Assembly (NCBI GenBank): GCA_934667425.1
Contig: CAKULV010000005.1
Location: 1 to 64,000 of the forward strand
Length of the DNA: 64,000 nucleotides
Reading direction: 5' to 3'
DNA from: an uncultured Kiritimatiellota bacterium
GTDB taxonomy: Bacteria > Verrucomicrobiota > Kiritimatiellia > RFP12 > UBA1067
Made by a program: the position numbers and the translations under genes. Positions 9,052 through 16,497 of the stretch are shown here, piece after piece. Numbering within the stretch: position 1 is the stretch's first letter; each line of letters opens with the position of its first letter. The notes beneath the pieces were generated by a model. It ran no database searches and was not told the DNA's origin. It saw only the letters and a program-made list of their open reading frames with translations.

Positions 9052-9114
9052 ATCATAGGCTTTGCCGCCATGAAAGTCTGTTGTAATAACAACCGACAGA
9101 AACCTGCCTATGAT
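9052..9114 (-). other. structured 5' leader candidate upstream of the QueD-like gene
   Basis: On the minus strand ATCATAGGC (9114-9106) pairs perfectly with GCCTATGAT (9060-9052). Inside lies a second hairpin, GTC-g-GTTGT-tatt-ACAAC-a-GAC (97-76 within 90xx), leaving an unpaired segment about 10-15 bases long. A closing stem with an internal hairpin in the leader of a pterin/queuosine-type gene resembles a riboswitch or protein-binding leader, but I cannot match it to the known preQ1 classes. Calling it regulatory is an inference. Confidence 0.35.
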
Positions 9115-9123
9115 TCATCGGTT

Positions 9124-9152
9124 AGAAGTGGCGATGGCGCCCTCGCCATCGT
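9124..9152. repeat. copy of the GTGGCGAyGGCGCCCTCGCCrTCG palindromic repeat
   Basis: A near copy of the palindromic unit found four or more times at 56630-57110, with A replacing C in both arms so pairing is kept. Compensatory changes mean the hairpin rather than the exact sequence is preserved. It lies between the QueD-like leader and the oadB terminator. The remaining bases to about 9245 contain only a short CAGGATG/CATCCTG inverted repeat. Confidence 0.55.
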
Positions 9153-9249
9153 GGATGTCCAGGGCCTGTGCGCCGGGCGACGGCGGGGACGCAGTCGCCA
9201 CCTGTGCAGGATGAAAGCATTGTGCAACAGGCGTACATCCTGCGTACAA

Positions 9250-9280
9250 AGAAAAGGCGGGTGGAAAAGCCACCCGCCTT
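9250..9280 (-). terminator. intrinsic terminator of the oad operon
   Basis: On the minus strand AAGGCGGGTGG (9280-9270) and CCACCCGCCTT (9264-9254) form a perfect 11-bp stem with a 5-base loop, followed by a T-rich tail (TTTTCTTTG). It sits 23 bases after the oadB stop at 9303: a textbook rho-independent terminator. Confidence 0.88.
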
Positions 9281-9302
9281 CTTGCCTTGCATGCCGGAAC
9301 GT

Positions 9303-10796
9303 TCAGCGGCAGAGCGTATAGAGCACACCTGCCACAACGGCAGAGCCGATCACGCCGGAGACGTTCGGCCCCATCGCCTGCATGAGTACGTAGTTCGTCG
9401 GATCCTCGGAAAGCGCAACCTTGTTGGAGACTCGCGCAGCCATAGGAACGGCGGAAACACCGGCAGAGCCGATCAGCGGGTTGATCTTCTCCTTCGTGAA
9501 GAGGTTCATGATCTTCGCCATGATCACGCCGCCAGCCGTTCCTACGCAGAACGCGCAGAGGCCGAGCGCGAGAATCGCGAGGGTCGTGCCGGAGAGGAAC
9601 TTCTCGCACGCGAGCTTCGAGCCGACCGAGAGGCCGAGCATGATCGTGACGATGTTGATGAGCGCGTTGGACATGGTATCCGCGATGCGGCTCACGGAAG
9701 GGCCGACCTCCTTCGCAAGGTTGCCGAGCATCAAGGCGCCGATGAGCGGCACTGCGGACGGCAGAAGCAACGCGCAGAGGAGCAGCACCACGAGCGGGAA
9801 GCATATCTTCTCGATCTTGGTGACGTTGCGCAGCTGCGGCATCTTGATGAGACGCTCCTCCTTCGTGGTGAGCATCTTCATGATCGGCGGCTGGATGATC
9901 GGCACGAGAGCCATGTACGAATAGGCCGCGACCGCGATCGCGCCAAGCAGATCCGGGGCCAGGCGCGAGGTGAGCCAGATGGCCGTAGGGCCGTCCGCAC
10001 CGCCAATGATGCCGATCGACGCGGCAGCCTTCAGCGGCGAAACGCCGGGACCGAAGAAGTCCATGCCGAAGAGCGACGCGCAGCCAAGGGCACCGAACAG
10101 CGCAAAGAAGATGCCGAACTGCGCGGCGCCGCCAAGAATCGCCGACTTGGGGTTGGCGATCAGCGGCCCGAAGTCCGTCATCGCGCCTACGCCCATGAAG
10201 ATCATGATCGGGAATACGCCCGTGTCGATGCCGAACTTGAAGAAGTAGTGCAGGAATCCGCCCGGCTCGACAACGCCGCCGGACATGACCGGCAAGCCGC
10301 TCGCCAGGAACGAGATTACGCCATCATGCATCATTGCCGGCATGGTGATGCCGGAAAGCGGGCAGTTGGCGAGCAACCCTCCGAAGCCGATCGGCAGAAG
10401 GAGAAGCGGCTCGAAGCCCTTCACGATCGCGAGGTACATCAGGATGAGACACACGGGGATCATGATGAACTGGCCAACGCCATACGGCATCCCGGCAAGC
10501 GTCTTGACCTCGTGTCCCTTCACGAATGCGCCCGTATCGTCGAAATAGCCGCCGTGCCACTTGCAGTCCTTGTCGTAGTAGCCGTTGCGGTTTGCGGAAA
10601 AAGGCTTCGCCTCCGGACGATCGGCCTCCGCAAAGTTGCCGGTGATGTAGGCAGGGGCCTCCTTCTTCAGTAAGGCCATGATGCCCGTGTCGCCGGAAAG
10701 GTCCTTCACCTTCCCGAGCGTCGTCTTCCAATCGCCCTCCGCGTGGGCCGCGAAGCAGCCAACCGCCAGAAGAAGCGACATAAGAATCTTTTTCAT
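9303..10796 (-). CDS. oadB: sodium-translocating decarboxylase, beta (membrane) subunit
   Basis: 497 residues. Beta subunit of the biotin-dependent oxaloacetate/methylmalonyl-CoA-type decarboxylase sodium pump; it decarboxylates carboxybiotin and exports Na+. Core signatures from about residue 105: repeated hydrophobic helices, GIDTGVFPIMIFMGVGAMTDFGPL, IGIIGGADGPTAIWLTS and PLIGSAGVSAVPMAARVSN. Usual family length is about 380-430; this one carries an extra N-terminal 100 residues with a signal peptide (MKKILMSLLLAVGCFAAHA) and a hydrophilic segment rich in Lys, Asp and Gly, which should lie outside the membrane. Transcribed after oadA with a 69-base spacer holding a strong hairpin, and ended by the terminator at 9250-9280. 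Confidence 0.93.
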   Translation of the reverse strand: MKKILMSLLLAVGCFAAHAEGDWKTTLGKVKDLSGDTGIMALLKKEAPAYITGNFAEADRPEAKPFSANRNGYYDKDCKWHGGYFDDTGAFVKGHEVKTLAGMPYGVGQFIMIPVCLILMYLAIVKGFEPLLLLPIGFGGLLANCPLSGITMPAMMHDGVISFLASGLPVMSGGVVEPGGFLHYFFKFGIDTGVFPIMIFMGVGAMTDFGPLIANPKSAILGGAAQFGIFFALFGALGCASLFGMDFFGPGVSPLKAAASIGIIGGADGPTAIWLTSRLAPDLLGAIAVAAYSYMALVPIIQPPIMKMLTTKEERLIKMPQLRNVTKIEKICFPLVVLLLCALLLPSAVPLIGALMLGNLAKEVGPSVSRIADTMSNALINIVTIMLGLSVGSKLACEKFLSGTTLAILALGLCAFCVGTAGGVIMAKIMNLFTKEKINPLIGSAGVSAVPMAARVSNKVALSEDPTNYVLMQAMGPNVSGVIGSAVVAGVLYTLCR

Positions 10797-10808
10797 TGTC
10801 TTTCCTTT

Positions 10809-10856
10809 CTAGATGGATAGAAGTTCCATGCATTATGGAACTTCTATCATTTCTAG
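10809..10856 (-). other. long hairpin in the oadA-oadB spacer
   Basis: GATAGAAGTTCCAT (10816-10829) and its exact reverse complement (10835-10848) flank a 5-base loop. An outer CTAGA/TCTAG pair extends the stem across a small internal loop. No T-run follows, and oadB starts only 13 bases past the outer stem, so it is more likely an RNA processing or stability element, or a partial attenuator setting the subunit ratio, than a full terminator. Confidence 0.6.
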
Positions 10857-10865
10857 CCCGCCTGA

Positions 10866-12692
10866 TTATCCGATGACCGCAAGCACGTCACCCGTGGCGA
10901 CCTTGTCCGTGGCGGCGACCATGACCGTGACCTTGCCGTCGCAGGGAGCCGTCACAGGAGTCTCCATCTTCATGACATCCATCACGAGGATCTCATCGCC
11001 CTTCGCGACAGCCTGACCGTTCTGCGCCGTGACGCGGAGCACCATGCCAGGGACCGGCGCCTTGACCTCCTGCCCGCCGGCAGGAGCCGCCGCTGCGGCA
11101 GGAGCGGCCTTGAGGCCATCTTCCGCCTTGAAGTCCACGGCCTTGCCGTTGACGACCGCCTTGCCGTCGCCCTTGATCTCCACGCCATAGGCCTTGCCGT
11201 TGATCGTGACGGTGACCGCGCCGCCCTTAGAGCCGGCCTTCGGGGCATCCTCCGCGAAGCGGCAGCCCATCGGGGCCTTGGACGGATCCTTGAGGAAGAG
11301 GATTCCCTTTTCCTTGCAGGATGCGGCGATGAAGATGTTCTCGTCGGTCACCGGCAGGCCGGCATCCTCGAGAGCCTTCTTCGCGACCGCGCCGCCCTTC
11401 TTCGGATCGGCGTCGTTGAGCTCGAGAACCGTCTTGGTGGTAGGGGTGGAGTAGGCCTTGGTGAGCTCGCTCGACGCCATGAACTCGGAAGCCTTCTTCA
11501 CGATCTCCGGATCGGGCGCGACTGGCGTCTTGCCAAAGTAGCCGAGAACCATCTTCGCGTAGCCCGGCGCGAACTTCTTGAACTTGCCGAACATCACGTT
11601 CTGGATCGCCTGCTGCGCGTAGAACTGCGAGACCGGCGTAACGGACGTGCCGAAGCCGCCGAGACGCACGCAGTCGTACATCTCCGCGATCATGTCGTCG
11701 TACTTGTCCATCATGCCGTTGTCGCGCAGCATCTGCGTGTTCGCCGTCAAGGCGCCGCCCGGCATCGGGCTCCACACGATCTGCGGATTGACGTTCATGG
11801 CCTCCGGCGGGAGGAAGTACTTCTTCATCGCGTTCTTGAACGAATCCTCCGCCTTCTTGATCTTGTTGATGTCGAAATCAAACTCGAAGTCGGGGTCGCC
11901 GTCGAGGCAGTGCCACATCGTGATGATGTCGGGCTGGCAGGTGCCGCCGCTCATCGGGGCCATCGAGAGGTCGAGGCCGTCCGCGCCGCCGCGAAGGGCC
12001 GCGAGGTAGCAGGCAACTCCGTTGCCGGCCGTCTCGTGCGAATGGAACTGGATGTGCACCTTGTCGCCAAGGAGCTGACGGGCCAGCTTCATCGTGTTGT
12101 ACACGGTCGTAGGCGTGGAGGTGCCGGAGGCGTCCTTGAAGCACACGCGGTCGAACGGAATCCCGGCATCCATGATCATTTTCAGGCGGTCACGGTAGAA
12201 CTCCGGAGTGTGGGTGCCCTTGTTGTCGATCCCGGGCGGCAGACCCATCATCGTCACCACGACTTCGTGGTTGAGCCCCGCATCATGGATGCACTGGCCG
12301 GACCACTTGAGGTTGTTGACGTCGTTGAGCGCATCGAAGTTGCGGATCGAGCTCATGCCGTGCTTCTTGAACATCTGCGCATGGAGCTTGATCATGTCGC
12401 TCGACTGGCTTTCAAGGCCAACGACGTTCACGCCGCGAGAGAGCGTCTGCAGATCGGCCTCCGGCGCCGCCTTGCGGAACTTGTCCATCACGTCGAAGGC
12501 ATCTTCCTGACAGTAGAAGTAGCAGCTCTGGAACCGGGCGCCGCCGCCCGCCTCGAACCAGCGAACGCCAGCCGCGTAAGCCTCCTCCACGCATGGGAGG
12601 AAATCCTTGGAGAGAACTCGCGCACCGACCACGGACTGGAATCCGTCACGGAACGCGGTTAGCATGTACTTTACTGTTTTCTTCTTAGCCAT
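10866..12692 (-). CDS. oadA: biotin-dependent decarboxylase, alpha (carboxyltransferase plus biotin carrier) subunit
   Basis: 608 residues. Transfers CO2 from oxaloacetate (or a related beta-keto acid) to biotin for the membrane beta subunit. Order: carboxyltransferase TIM barrel (residues about 5-290; RDGFQS near the start, the metal-site lysine segment RVCFKDASGTS and the following HSHETAGNG), the conserved carboxylase domain (about 300-460), a short Ala/Pro linker and a biotinyl domain with VMDVMKMETPVTAP, whose Lys is the biotin site. The first motif reads RDGFQS where typical OadA has RDAHQS, so substrate preference may differ. It lies 40 bases downstream of oadG and is followed by oadB. 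Confidence 0.92.
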   Translation of the reverse strand: MAKKKTVKYMLTAFRDGFQSVVGARVLSKDFLPCVEEAYAAGVRWFEAGGGARFQSCYFYCQEDAFDVMDKFRKAAPEADLQTLSRGVNVVGLESQSSDMIKLHAQMFKKHGMSSIRNFDALNDVNNLKWSGQCIHDAGLNHEVVVTMMGLPPGIDNKGTHTPEFYRDRLKMIMDAGIPFDRVCFKDASGTSTPTTVYNTMKLARQLLGDKVHIQFHSHETAGNGVACYLAALRGGADGLDLSMAPMSGGTCQPDIITMWHCLDGDPDFEFDFDINKIKKAEDSFKNAMKKYFLPPEAMNVNPQIVWSPMPGGALTANTQMLRDNGMMDKYDDMIAEMYDCVRLGGFGTSVTPVSQFYAQQAIQNVMFGKFKKFAPGYAKMVLGYFGKTPVAPDPEIVKKASEFMASSELTKAYSTPTTKTVLELNDADPKKGGAVAKKALEDAGLPVTDENIFIAASCKEKGILFLKDPSKAPMGCRFAEDAPKAGSKGGAVTVTINGKAYGVEIKGDGKAVVNGKAVDFKAEDGLKAAPAAAAAPAGGQEVKAPVPGMVLRVTAQNGQAVAKGDEILVMDVMKMETPVTAPCDGKVTVMVAATDKVATGDVLAVIG

Positions 12693-12732
12693 AATTACTC
12701 CTGGTTGTTAGATTGGCAGACTATTGGCGATC

Positions 12733-12954
12733 TTAGCCCCTGAGCGCGACGGCGACCGCAAGCGCGACATTCGCGTCATCGTTGGAGACGACTTTCTTTG
12801 GGGCCTTCTTCGGGGCATCCTGCGGTAGGATGGAATCGAACTTCGCGACAAACTTGGATGAAACGCCTGTTACGGCAATCAAAACGCCCAGAAACAAGTA
12901 CACAATGCCCATTCCTGCGACCATCAAAACTATTCCCTGACCAAGCAGACCCAT
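12733..12954 (-). CDS. oadG: sodium-translocating decarboxylase, gamma subunit
   Basis: 73 residues, normal for this small subunit. One N-terminal membrane helix (GQGIVLMVAGMGIVYLFLGVLIAV) and a cytoplasmic Pro/Lys-rich tail (QDAPKKAPKK). The gamma subunit anchors alpha to beta and helps assemble the pump. First gene of the oadG-oadA-oadB operon, with an AAGGAG ribosome-binding site and a good promoter at 12983-13011. Confidence 0.88.
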   Translation of the reverse strand: MGLLGQGIVLMVAGMGIVYLFLGVLIAVTGVSSKFVAKFDSILPQDAPKKAPKKVVSNDDANVALAVAVALRG

Positions 12955-12982
12955 TGTTTTTCTCCTTTAAAAATTGCATGGA

Positions 12983-13011
12983 AGTATATCAAACCACAAT
13001 CCGATTTTCAA
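12983..13011 (-). promoter_or_regulatory. promoter of the oadGAB operon
   Basis: On the minus strand TTGAAA (13011-13006), a 17-base spacer and TATACT (12988-12983), 29 bases before the oadG ATG. Both hexamers are close to the sigma-70 consensus at ideal spacing. It is divergent from the glycosyltransferase promoter. Confidence 0.75.
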
Positions 13012-13042
13012 GCGGCAAATTGAGCGCAGGGAAAGTCGGACG

Positions 13043-13071
13043 TCCAACTAGATGAGACTTTTTGGTATAAT
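13043..13071 (+). promoter_or_regulatory. promoter giving a leaderless glycosyltransferase transcript
   Basis: A perfect TATAAT (13066-13071) ends 6 bases before the ATG at 13078, so transcription should start at or next to the ATG, leaving no room for a ribosome-binding site. The -35 region (about 13043-13048, TCCAAC) is weak. The same TATAAT-N6-ATG layout is seen for the histidine kinase at 50534. Confidence 0.6.
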
Positions 13072-13077
13072 TGGCGC

Positions 13078-14106
13078 ATGTTTCTTTCCATAGTGATACC
13101 AACGCTCAATTCGGAGAAGACGCTTGGCGAGTGCCTTGCCGCCATACGCGCACAGACGCTTCCGCGCAGCGCATACGAAATCGTGGTGGCTGACGCCGGC
13201 TCTTCGGACGGAACGCTAGCCGTGGCGCATGAATATGGCGTGGATACGATAGTGGCGAACCCGCTCAAGACGGGAGAAGCCGGCAAGACCGCAGGCATCA
13301 AGGCGGCAAAGGGAGACTGCATCGCCCTCATCGATTCCGACAACATCCTCCCAGGCGCCGACTGGCTTGTGCGCATGCTCGCGCCCTTCTCCGACGAGGA
13401 TATCATCGCCACGGAACCGATCGAATACACGTGCCGGACAGAAGACCCGCTCCTCATACGGTATTTCGCCCTCCTTGGGATGAATGATCCGATCTGCCTG
13501 TTCACGGGCAACTATGACCGCATGTGCGCGGTTACCGGCAAATGGACCGGGCTCGACATCCGGCAGGAGGAGAAGGGCGACTACATGAAGGTCTGGCTCG
13601 ACTCCAATGCGATACCGACAATCGGGGCGAACGGGTTCGTCTTCCGCAGATCGCTGCTGGATGGAGTCAAATGGGAGCCATACCTGTTCGACATAGACAT
13701 CCTCTGCGACCGCATAGGCAAATTCGGGGCTGTCAGCGTCGCCAAGGTCAAGACGGGCATCGTGCACCTGTACTGCCCCCGGCTGCGCGACTTCGTGCGC
13801 AAGCAGCGCCGCCGCATACGCGACTTTCTGTACTTTGCGCAGCAAAAGCAGCGTTCATACCCGTGGGACAGGCAACGCAAATGCGGAATAGCGCTGTTCT
13901 GCCTCGAATCGGCCCTCGTCCTGCCGCTGCTGTGGCAGATGGCGCGGGGAATGCTGCGCCGCCCAAGCCTGGCATGGATATACCACATCCCCGCATGCTG
14001 GATCACGCTGTGGGTATACGGCACAAGCGCCATCCTGAAGATGGCCGGCGCAAAGCAATCGCCTGTCGACCGCTCCTATTGGCAAAAGCAACCAGAAATG
14101 AGATAA
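13078..14106 (+). CDS. family 2 glycosyltransferase
   Basis: 342 residues. GT-A fold: FLSIVIPTLNSEKTLGECLAAIRAQ at the very start fixes the initiation codon. ADAGSSDGT and the metal-binding segment ALIDSDNILPGADWL (DxD type) follow. The C-terminal third has two hydrophobic stretches (ALFCLESALVLPLLWQMARGM and a segment near IYHIPACWITLWVYG), so it is likely membrane-associated. It transfers a sugar from a nucleotide donor to a lipid or surface-glycan acceptor; specificity is unknown. It starts the operon with psd and pssA, which hints at a membrane-lipid or envelope role. Confidence 0.85.
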   Translation: MFLSIVIPTLNSEKTLGECLAAIRAQTLPRSAYEIVVADAGSSDGTLAVAHEYGVDTIVANPLKTGEAGKTAGIKAAKGDCIALIDSDNILPGADWLVRMLAPFSDEDIIATEPIEYTCRTEDPLLIRYFALLGMNDPICLFTGNYDRMCAVTGKWTGLDIRQEEKGDYMKVWLDSNAIPTIGANGFVFRRSLLDGVKWEPYLFDIDILCDRIGKFGAVSVAKVKTGIVHLYCPRLRDFVRKQRRRIRDFLYFAQQKQRSYPWDRQRKCGIALFCLESALVLPLLWQMARGMLRRPSLAWIYHIPACWITLWVYGTSAILKMAGAKQSPVDRSYWQKQPEMR

Positions 14107-14115
14107 TACGCATCT

Positions 14116-14844
14116 ATGGAAAACAAACCAAACTTCTCGAATACCGCGTATCTGCTCCCCCGCATAAACAAGGAGGGCAAGCGCTTCGGACTGATCGCCG
14201 TCGGCATCGCGTTCGCATTCACGATCCTGTCGTCCGCCCTGCAAAGCGCCATACTGTGTTCCCTCGTGCTTCCGCTCTGGCTGCTCGCATACGGGGTGTT
14301 CCTGTTCTTCCGCGACCCGGAACGCTATCCGCCAACAGACGATTCCAAGGCGATCCTCTCGCCCGCTGACGGGAGAATCTGCCTCATACAGGAGGTTCCG
14401 CTCCCTGAAGAGCTCAAGCCCGAGGACGTTCCGCTCGACGACTGGAACAGGGAAACGTTCACCCGCGTGAGCGTGTTCATGAGCGTATTCAACGTGCATG
14501 TGAACCGGATGCCCACGGCCGGAACGATAGAGAGGAAGGCCTACGTCCCCGGAAAGTACCTGAACGCCTCGCTGGACAAGGCGTCGAAGGACAACGAACG
14601 GTGCGCCTACCTGATAAAGGCGAAAGACGGAGCCAAGTATGGCGTAGTCCAGATCGCAGGACTCGTTGCGCGGCGCATAGTGCCGTTTGTCGAGGAAGGG
14701 GCCGAGCTTGGGCAGGCGGAGCGTTTCGGACTGATCCGCTTCGGCTCAAGGCTCGACGTGTATCTGCCGAACGGCGTTAAGCCGGAAGTTCGCCTGGGGC
14801 AGATCATGGTGGCTGGAGAGACTGTGCTTGGACACCTGAATTGA
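14116..14844 (+). CDS. psd: phosphatidylserine decarboxylase proenzyme (short type)
   Basis: 242 residues. Makes phosphatidylethanolamine from phosphatidylserine at the inner membrane; the chain self-cleaves to form a pyruvoyl group. Two N-terminal membrane segments (residues about 20-60), then FFRDPERYPP, SPADGRI, a segment with FMSVFNVHVNRMP and, near the C-terminus, RFGSRLDVYLP, where the GS is the expected cleavage/pyruvoyl site of the short type (in place of LGST). It starts 9 bases after the glycosyltransferase stop and is followed 12 bases later by pssA, giving both steps of the pathway in one operon. Confidence 0.92.
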   Translation: MENKPNFSNTAYLLPRINKEGKRFGLIAVGIAFAFTILSSALQSAILCSLVLPLWLLAYGVFLFFRDPERYPPTDDSKAILSPADGRICLIQEVPLPEELKPEDVPLDDWNRETFTRVSVFMSVFNVHVNRMPTAGTIERKAYVPGKYLNASLDKASKDNERCAYLIKAKDGAKYGVVQIAGLVARRIVPFVEEGAELGQAERFGLIRFGSRLDVYLPNGVKPEVRLGQIMVAGETVLGHLN

Positions 14845-14856
14845 GGAGGAAACGCC

Positions 14857-15729
14857 ATGTCGAGATTTAGACTTCGCGGAAGGAAACGGCGCCAAAGGCA
14901 AGCGCGTCAGGACAGGATTCCGCTCAAGGCCATCGTCCCGAACCTGATAACGTCCCTGGCCGCATGCGCAGGGATCACCTCGATCTCGCTGTCGTCCGAA
15001 GGACGCTTCCTGCCCGCCTTGTGGGCCCTTCTCGTGGCGTGCATATGCGACGGCATGGACGGACGGGTTGCCCGTCTCCTGAACGCGAGCTCAAAGCTCG
15101 GGGCGGAGCTGGACTCCCTTGCGGACTTCGTGAACTTCGGGGTCGCGCCTGCGATGTTCATGTACTTCTGGCTCACCGGCGGGCCTCTGCATGAGGGGGC
15201 GTCGCCCACGCTCGTGCGCCTCACCCTGTGCGCGGCGCTTTTCTACGCCATGTGCGACTGCTTCCGGCTTGCCCGCTTCAACACAATGCTCGAACAGCCT
15301 ACGCTCCCCTACTGGAAGCACTTTTTCCTCGGTGTCCCGGCGCCTGGAGGGGCGTGGATGGTGCTGTCCCCTGCGGTGCTCTCCCTTGCCGTGGATGCAA
15401 AGTGCAATGCCTGCCCTTCCGCGCTGCACTTCCTGCAGAATCCCTACTTCGGGATATTCATGCTTCTGTTCGTAGGATCCCTGATGGCTTCGCGCCTGCC
15501 CACGATTTCACTTAAGTCCATACACATAGAACGTGCCTATCTGCTTCCCGTCATGGTAGGGCTGCTGCTCCTGATAGCGTTTCTCGTGTCGAACTTCTGG
15601 CTGACGATAGGCGTGGTCGGCGCACTCTACATCTTCACTGTTCCTGTGACCGTCATGGCTTTCATTAAGATCAGGAACCGCTACGAAAGGCTGAATGGGG
15701 GCTTTTCGGACGAGGCTGAGGCTGCCTGA
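14857..15729 (+). CDS. pssA: CDP-diacylglycerol-serine O-phosphatidyltransferase
   Basis: 290 residues. Condenses CDP-diacylglycerol with serine to phosphatidylserine, the substrate of the adjacent decarboxylase. CDP-alcohol phosphotransferase signature DG-x2-AR-x8-G-x3-D-x3-D is intact in MDGRVARLLNASSKLGAELD followed by SLADF. About seven hydrophobic helices follow. The N-terminus is basic (RLRGRKRRQRQARQDR). The start is supported by GAGGAGG 7 bases upstream. It ends 20 bases before a convergent gene. Confidence 0.92.
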   Translation: MSRFRLRGRKRRQRQARQDRIPLKAIVPNLITSLAACAGITSISLSSEGRFLPALWALLVACICDGMDGRVARLLNASSKLGAELDSLADFVNFGVAPAMFMYFWLTGGPLHEGASPTLVRLTLCAALFYAMCDCFRLARFNTMLEQPTLPYWKHFFLGVPAPGGAWMVLSPAVLSLAVDAKCNACPSALHFLQNPYFGIFMLLFVGSLMASRLPTISLKSIHIERAYLLPVMVGLLLLIAFLVSNFWLTIGVVGALYIFTVPVTVMAFIKIRNRYERLNGGFSDEAEAA

Positions 15730-15749
15730 GCAGGCTCGCCGCCATTGGG

Positions 15750-16127
15750 CTATCTATCGGCGTTCCGCAGGGCCTCCCGCCTCAATCGCATATCGCGAAT
15801 GAACTCCGCCCGGCGCAGTTCGTCCGTGGCCGGAGCGTGCGGCAGGGGTTGCCCTGCCGCAGTTCGCAGACGATTCTGTTCTGGCAAGGGGAACGCCGCA
15901 AGCGGGACAGTCCAGCAGTTGGTGCCGTCACGGGTAAGCGAAACGAGGCCATTGGTTACGGCGACAGGAATGCCGTGCACGGCATGTCCGGCATGATTCG
16001 TGAATGCAGGGAGCGGCGGCGTTGCCGCAGCGATGAATGCCGCAAGCGATGCCGATGCAATTGCCGCCACAGCCAGGCAATAGCGAATTTCCTCAACTCT
16101 CCGCCTTTTCGCACAACCTTCCGCCAC
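15750..16127 (-). CDS. small membrane-anchored hypothetical protein
   Basis: 125 residues when started at the GTG at 16127, preferred because a perfect GGAGG lies 9 bases upstream; an ATG at 16190 would add 21 residues but lies upstream of a -10-like GATACAAT and of this ribosome-binding site. After a basic start (CAKRRRVEE) comes one membrane helix (YCLAVAAIASASLAAFIAAA), then a short segment with HAGHAVHGIPVAVTNG and LTRDGTNCWTVPLAAFPLPEQ, and an Arg-rich tail. It looks like a small domain exposed outside the membrane. Function not recognised. Convergent with pssA. Confidence 0.6.
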   Translation of the reverse strand: MAEGCAKRRRVEEIRYCLAVAAIASASLAAFIAAATPPLPAFTNHAGHAVHGIPVAVTNGLVSLTRDGTNCWTVPLAAFPLPEQNRLRTAAGQPLPHAPATDELRRAEFIRDMRLRREALRNADR

Positions 16128-16296
16128 TTCACTTGTCCTCCAATAAAGCGGCGACAATTGTATCACAATTTTCCATAATGCCATGCGCATTTAAGGGAGT
16201 TAGCGCAACCCTGTCGTGCTTCATCTACTTCAAGTCCACATTCGCCTTGAAAATCGGCGTATTGATGCTGATTTTCATTAGTTTCGCCGATTGCCA

Positions 16297-16325
16297 TTGA
16301 CTTTCCGTGTCAGGGATGCTACACT
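16297..16325 (+). promoter_or_regulatory. promoter of the PD-(D/E)XK nuclease gene
   Basis: TTGACT (16297-16302), a 17-base spacer and TACACT (16320-16325). The transcript would have a leader of about 160 bases before the nuclease ATG, containing the short coupled reading frame at 16381-16497. Between 16128 and 16296 I see only the leader of the divergent hypothetical gene. Confidence 0.65.
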
Positions 16326-16380
16326 TTTTCATGTTATTTGCTTGGGTGTATTGTGCCCTGAAACGGAGAAGAGAGGCAAA

Positions 16381-16497
16381 ATGACGATGAAGAGCATGGC
16401 AGATCGCATCAAATGCGACGACGCAAAGGCGGCATCCGCAGCCTTTGTGCGTATGTATTCTCGTCGTTCGTGTCCGAGAGGGAAGGAGGCATTATGA
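16381..16497 (+). CDS. possible 38-residue leader peptide coupled to the nuclease gene
   Basis: An ATG with GAGAGG 5 bases upstream opens a frame beginning MTMKSMADRIKCDDAKAAS and ending PRGKEAL, whose TGA overlaps the nuclease ATG (ATGA). Translation of this peptide would bring ribosomes to the nuclease start, which also has its own AGGAGG. No similarity is recognised. It may simply be a chance frame. Confidence 0.3.
   Translation: MTMKSMADRIKCDDAKAASAAFVRMYSRRSCPRGKEAL

Noticed and set aside
9052..9114. Known preQ1 riboswitch
   Set aside because: The stems do not show the pseudoknot and A-rich tail of class I or the layout of classes II and III as I know them, so I list only a structured leader.
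9168..10673. 501-codon open frame antisense to oadB
   Set aside because: Charged, His/Arg/Glu-rich shadow of a membrane-protein gene with no domain of its own.
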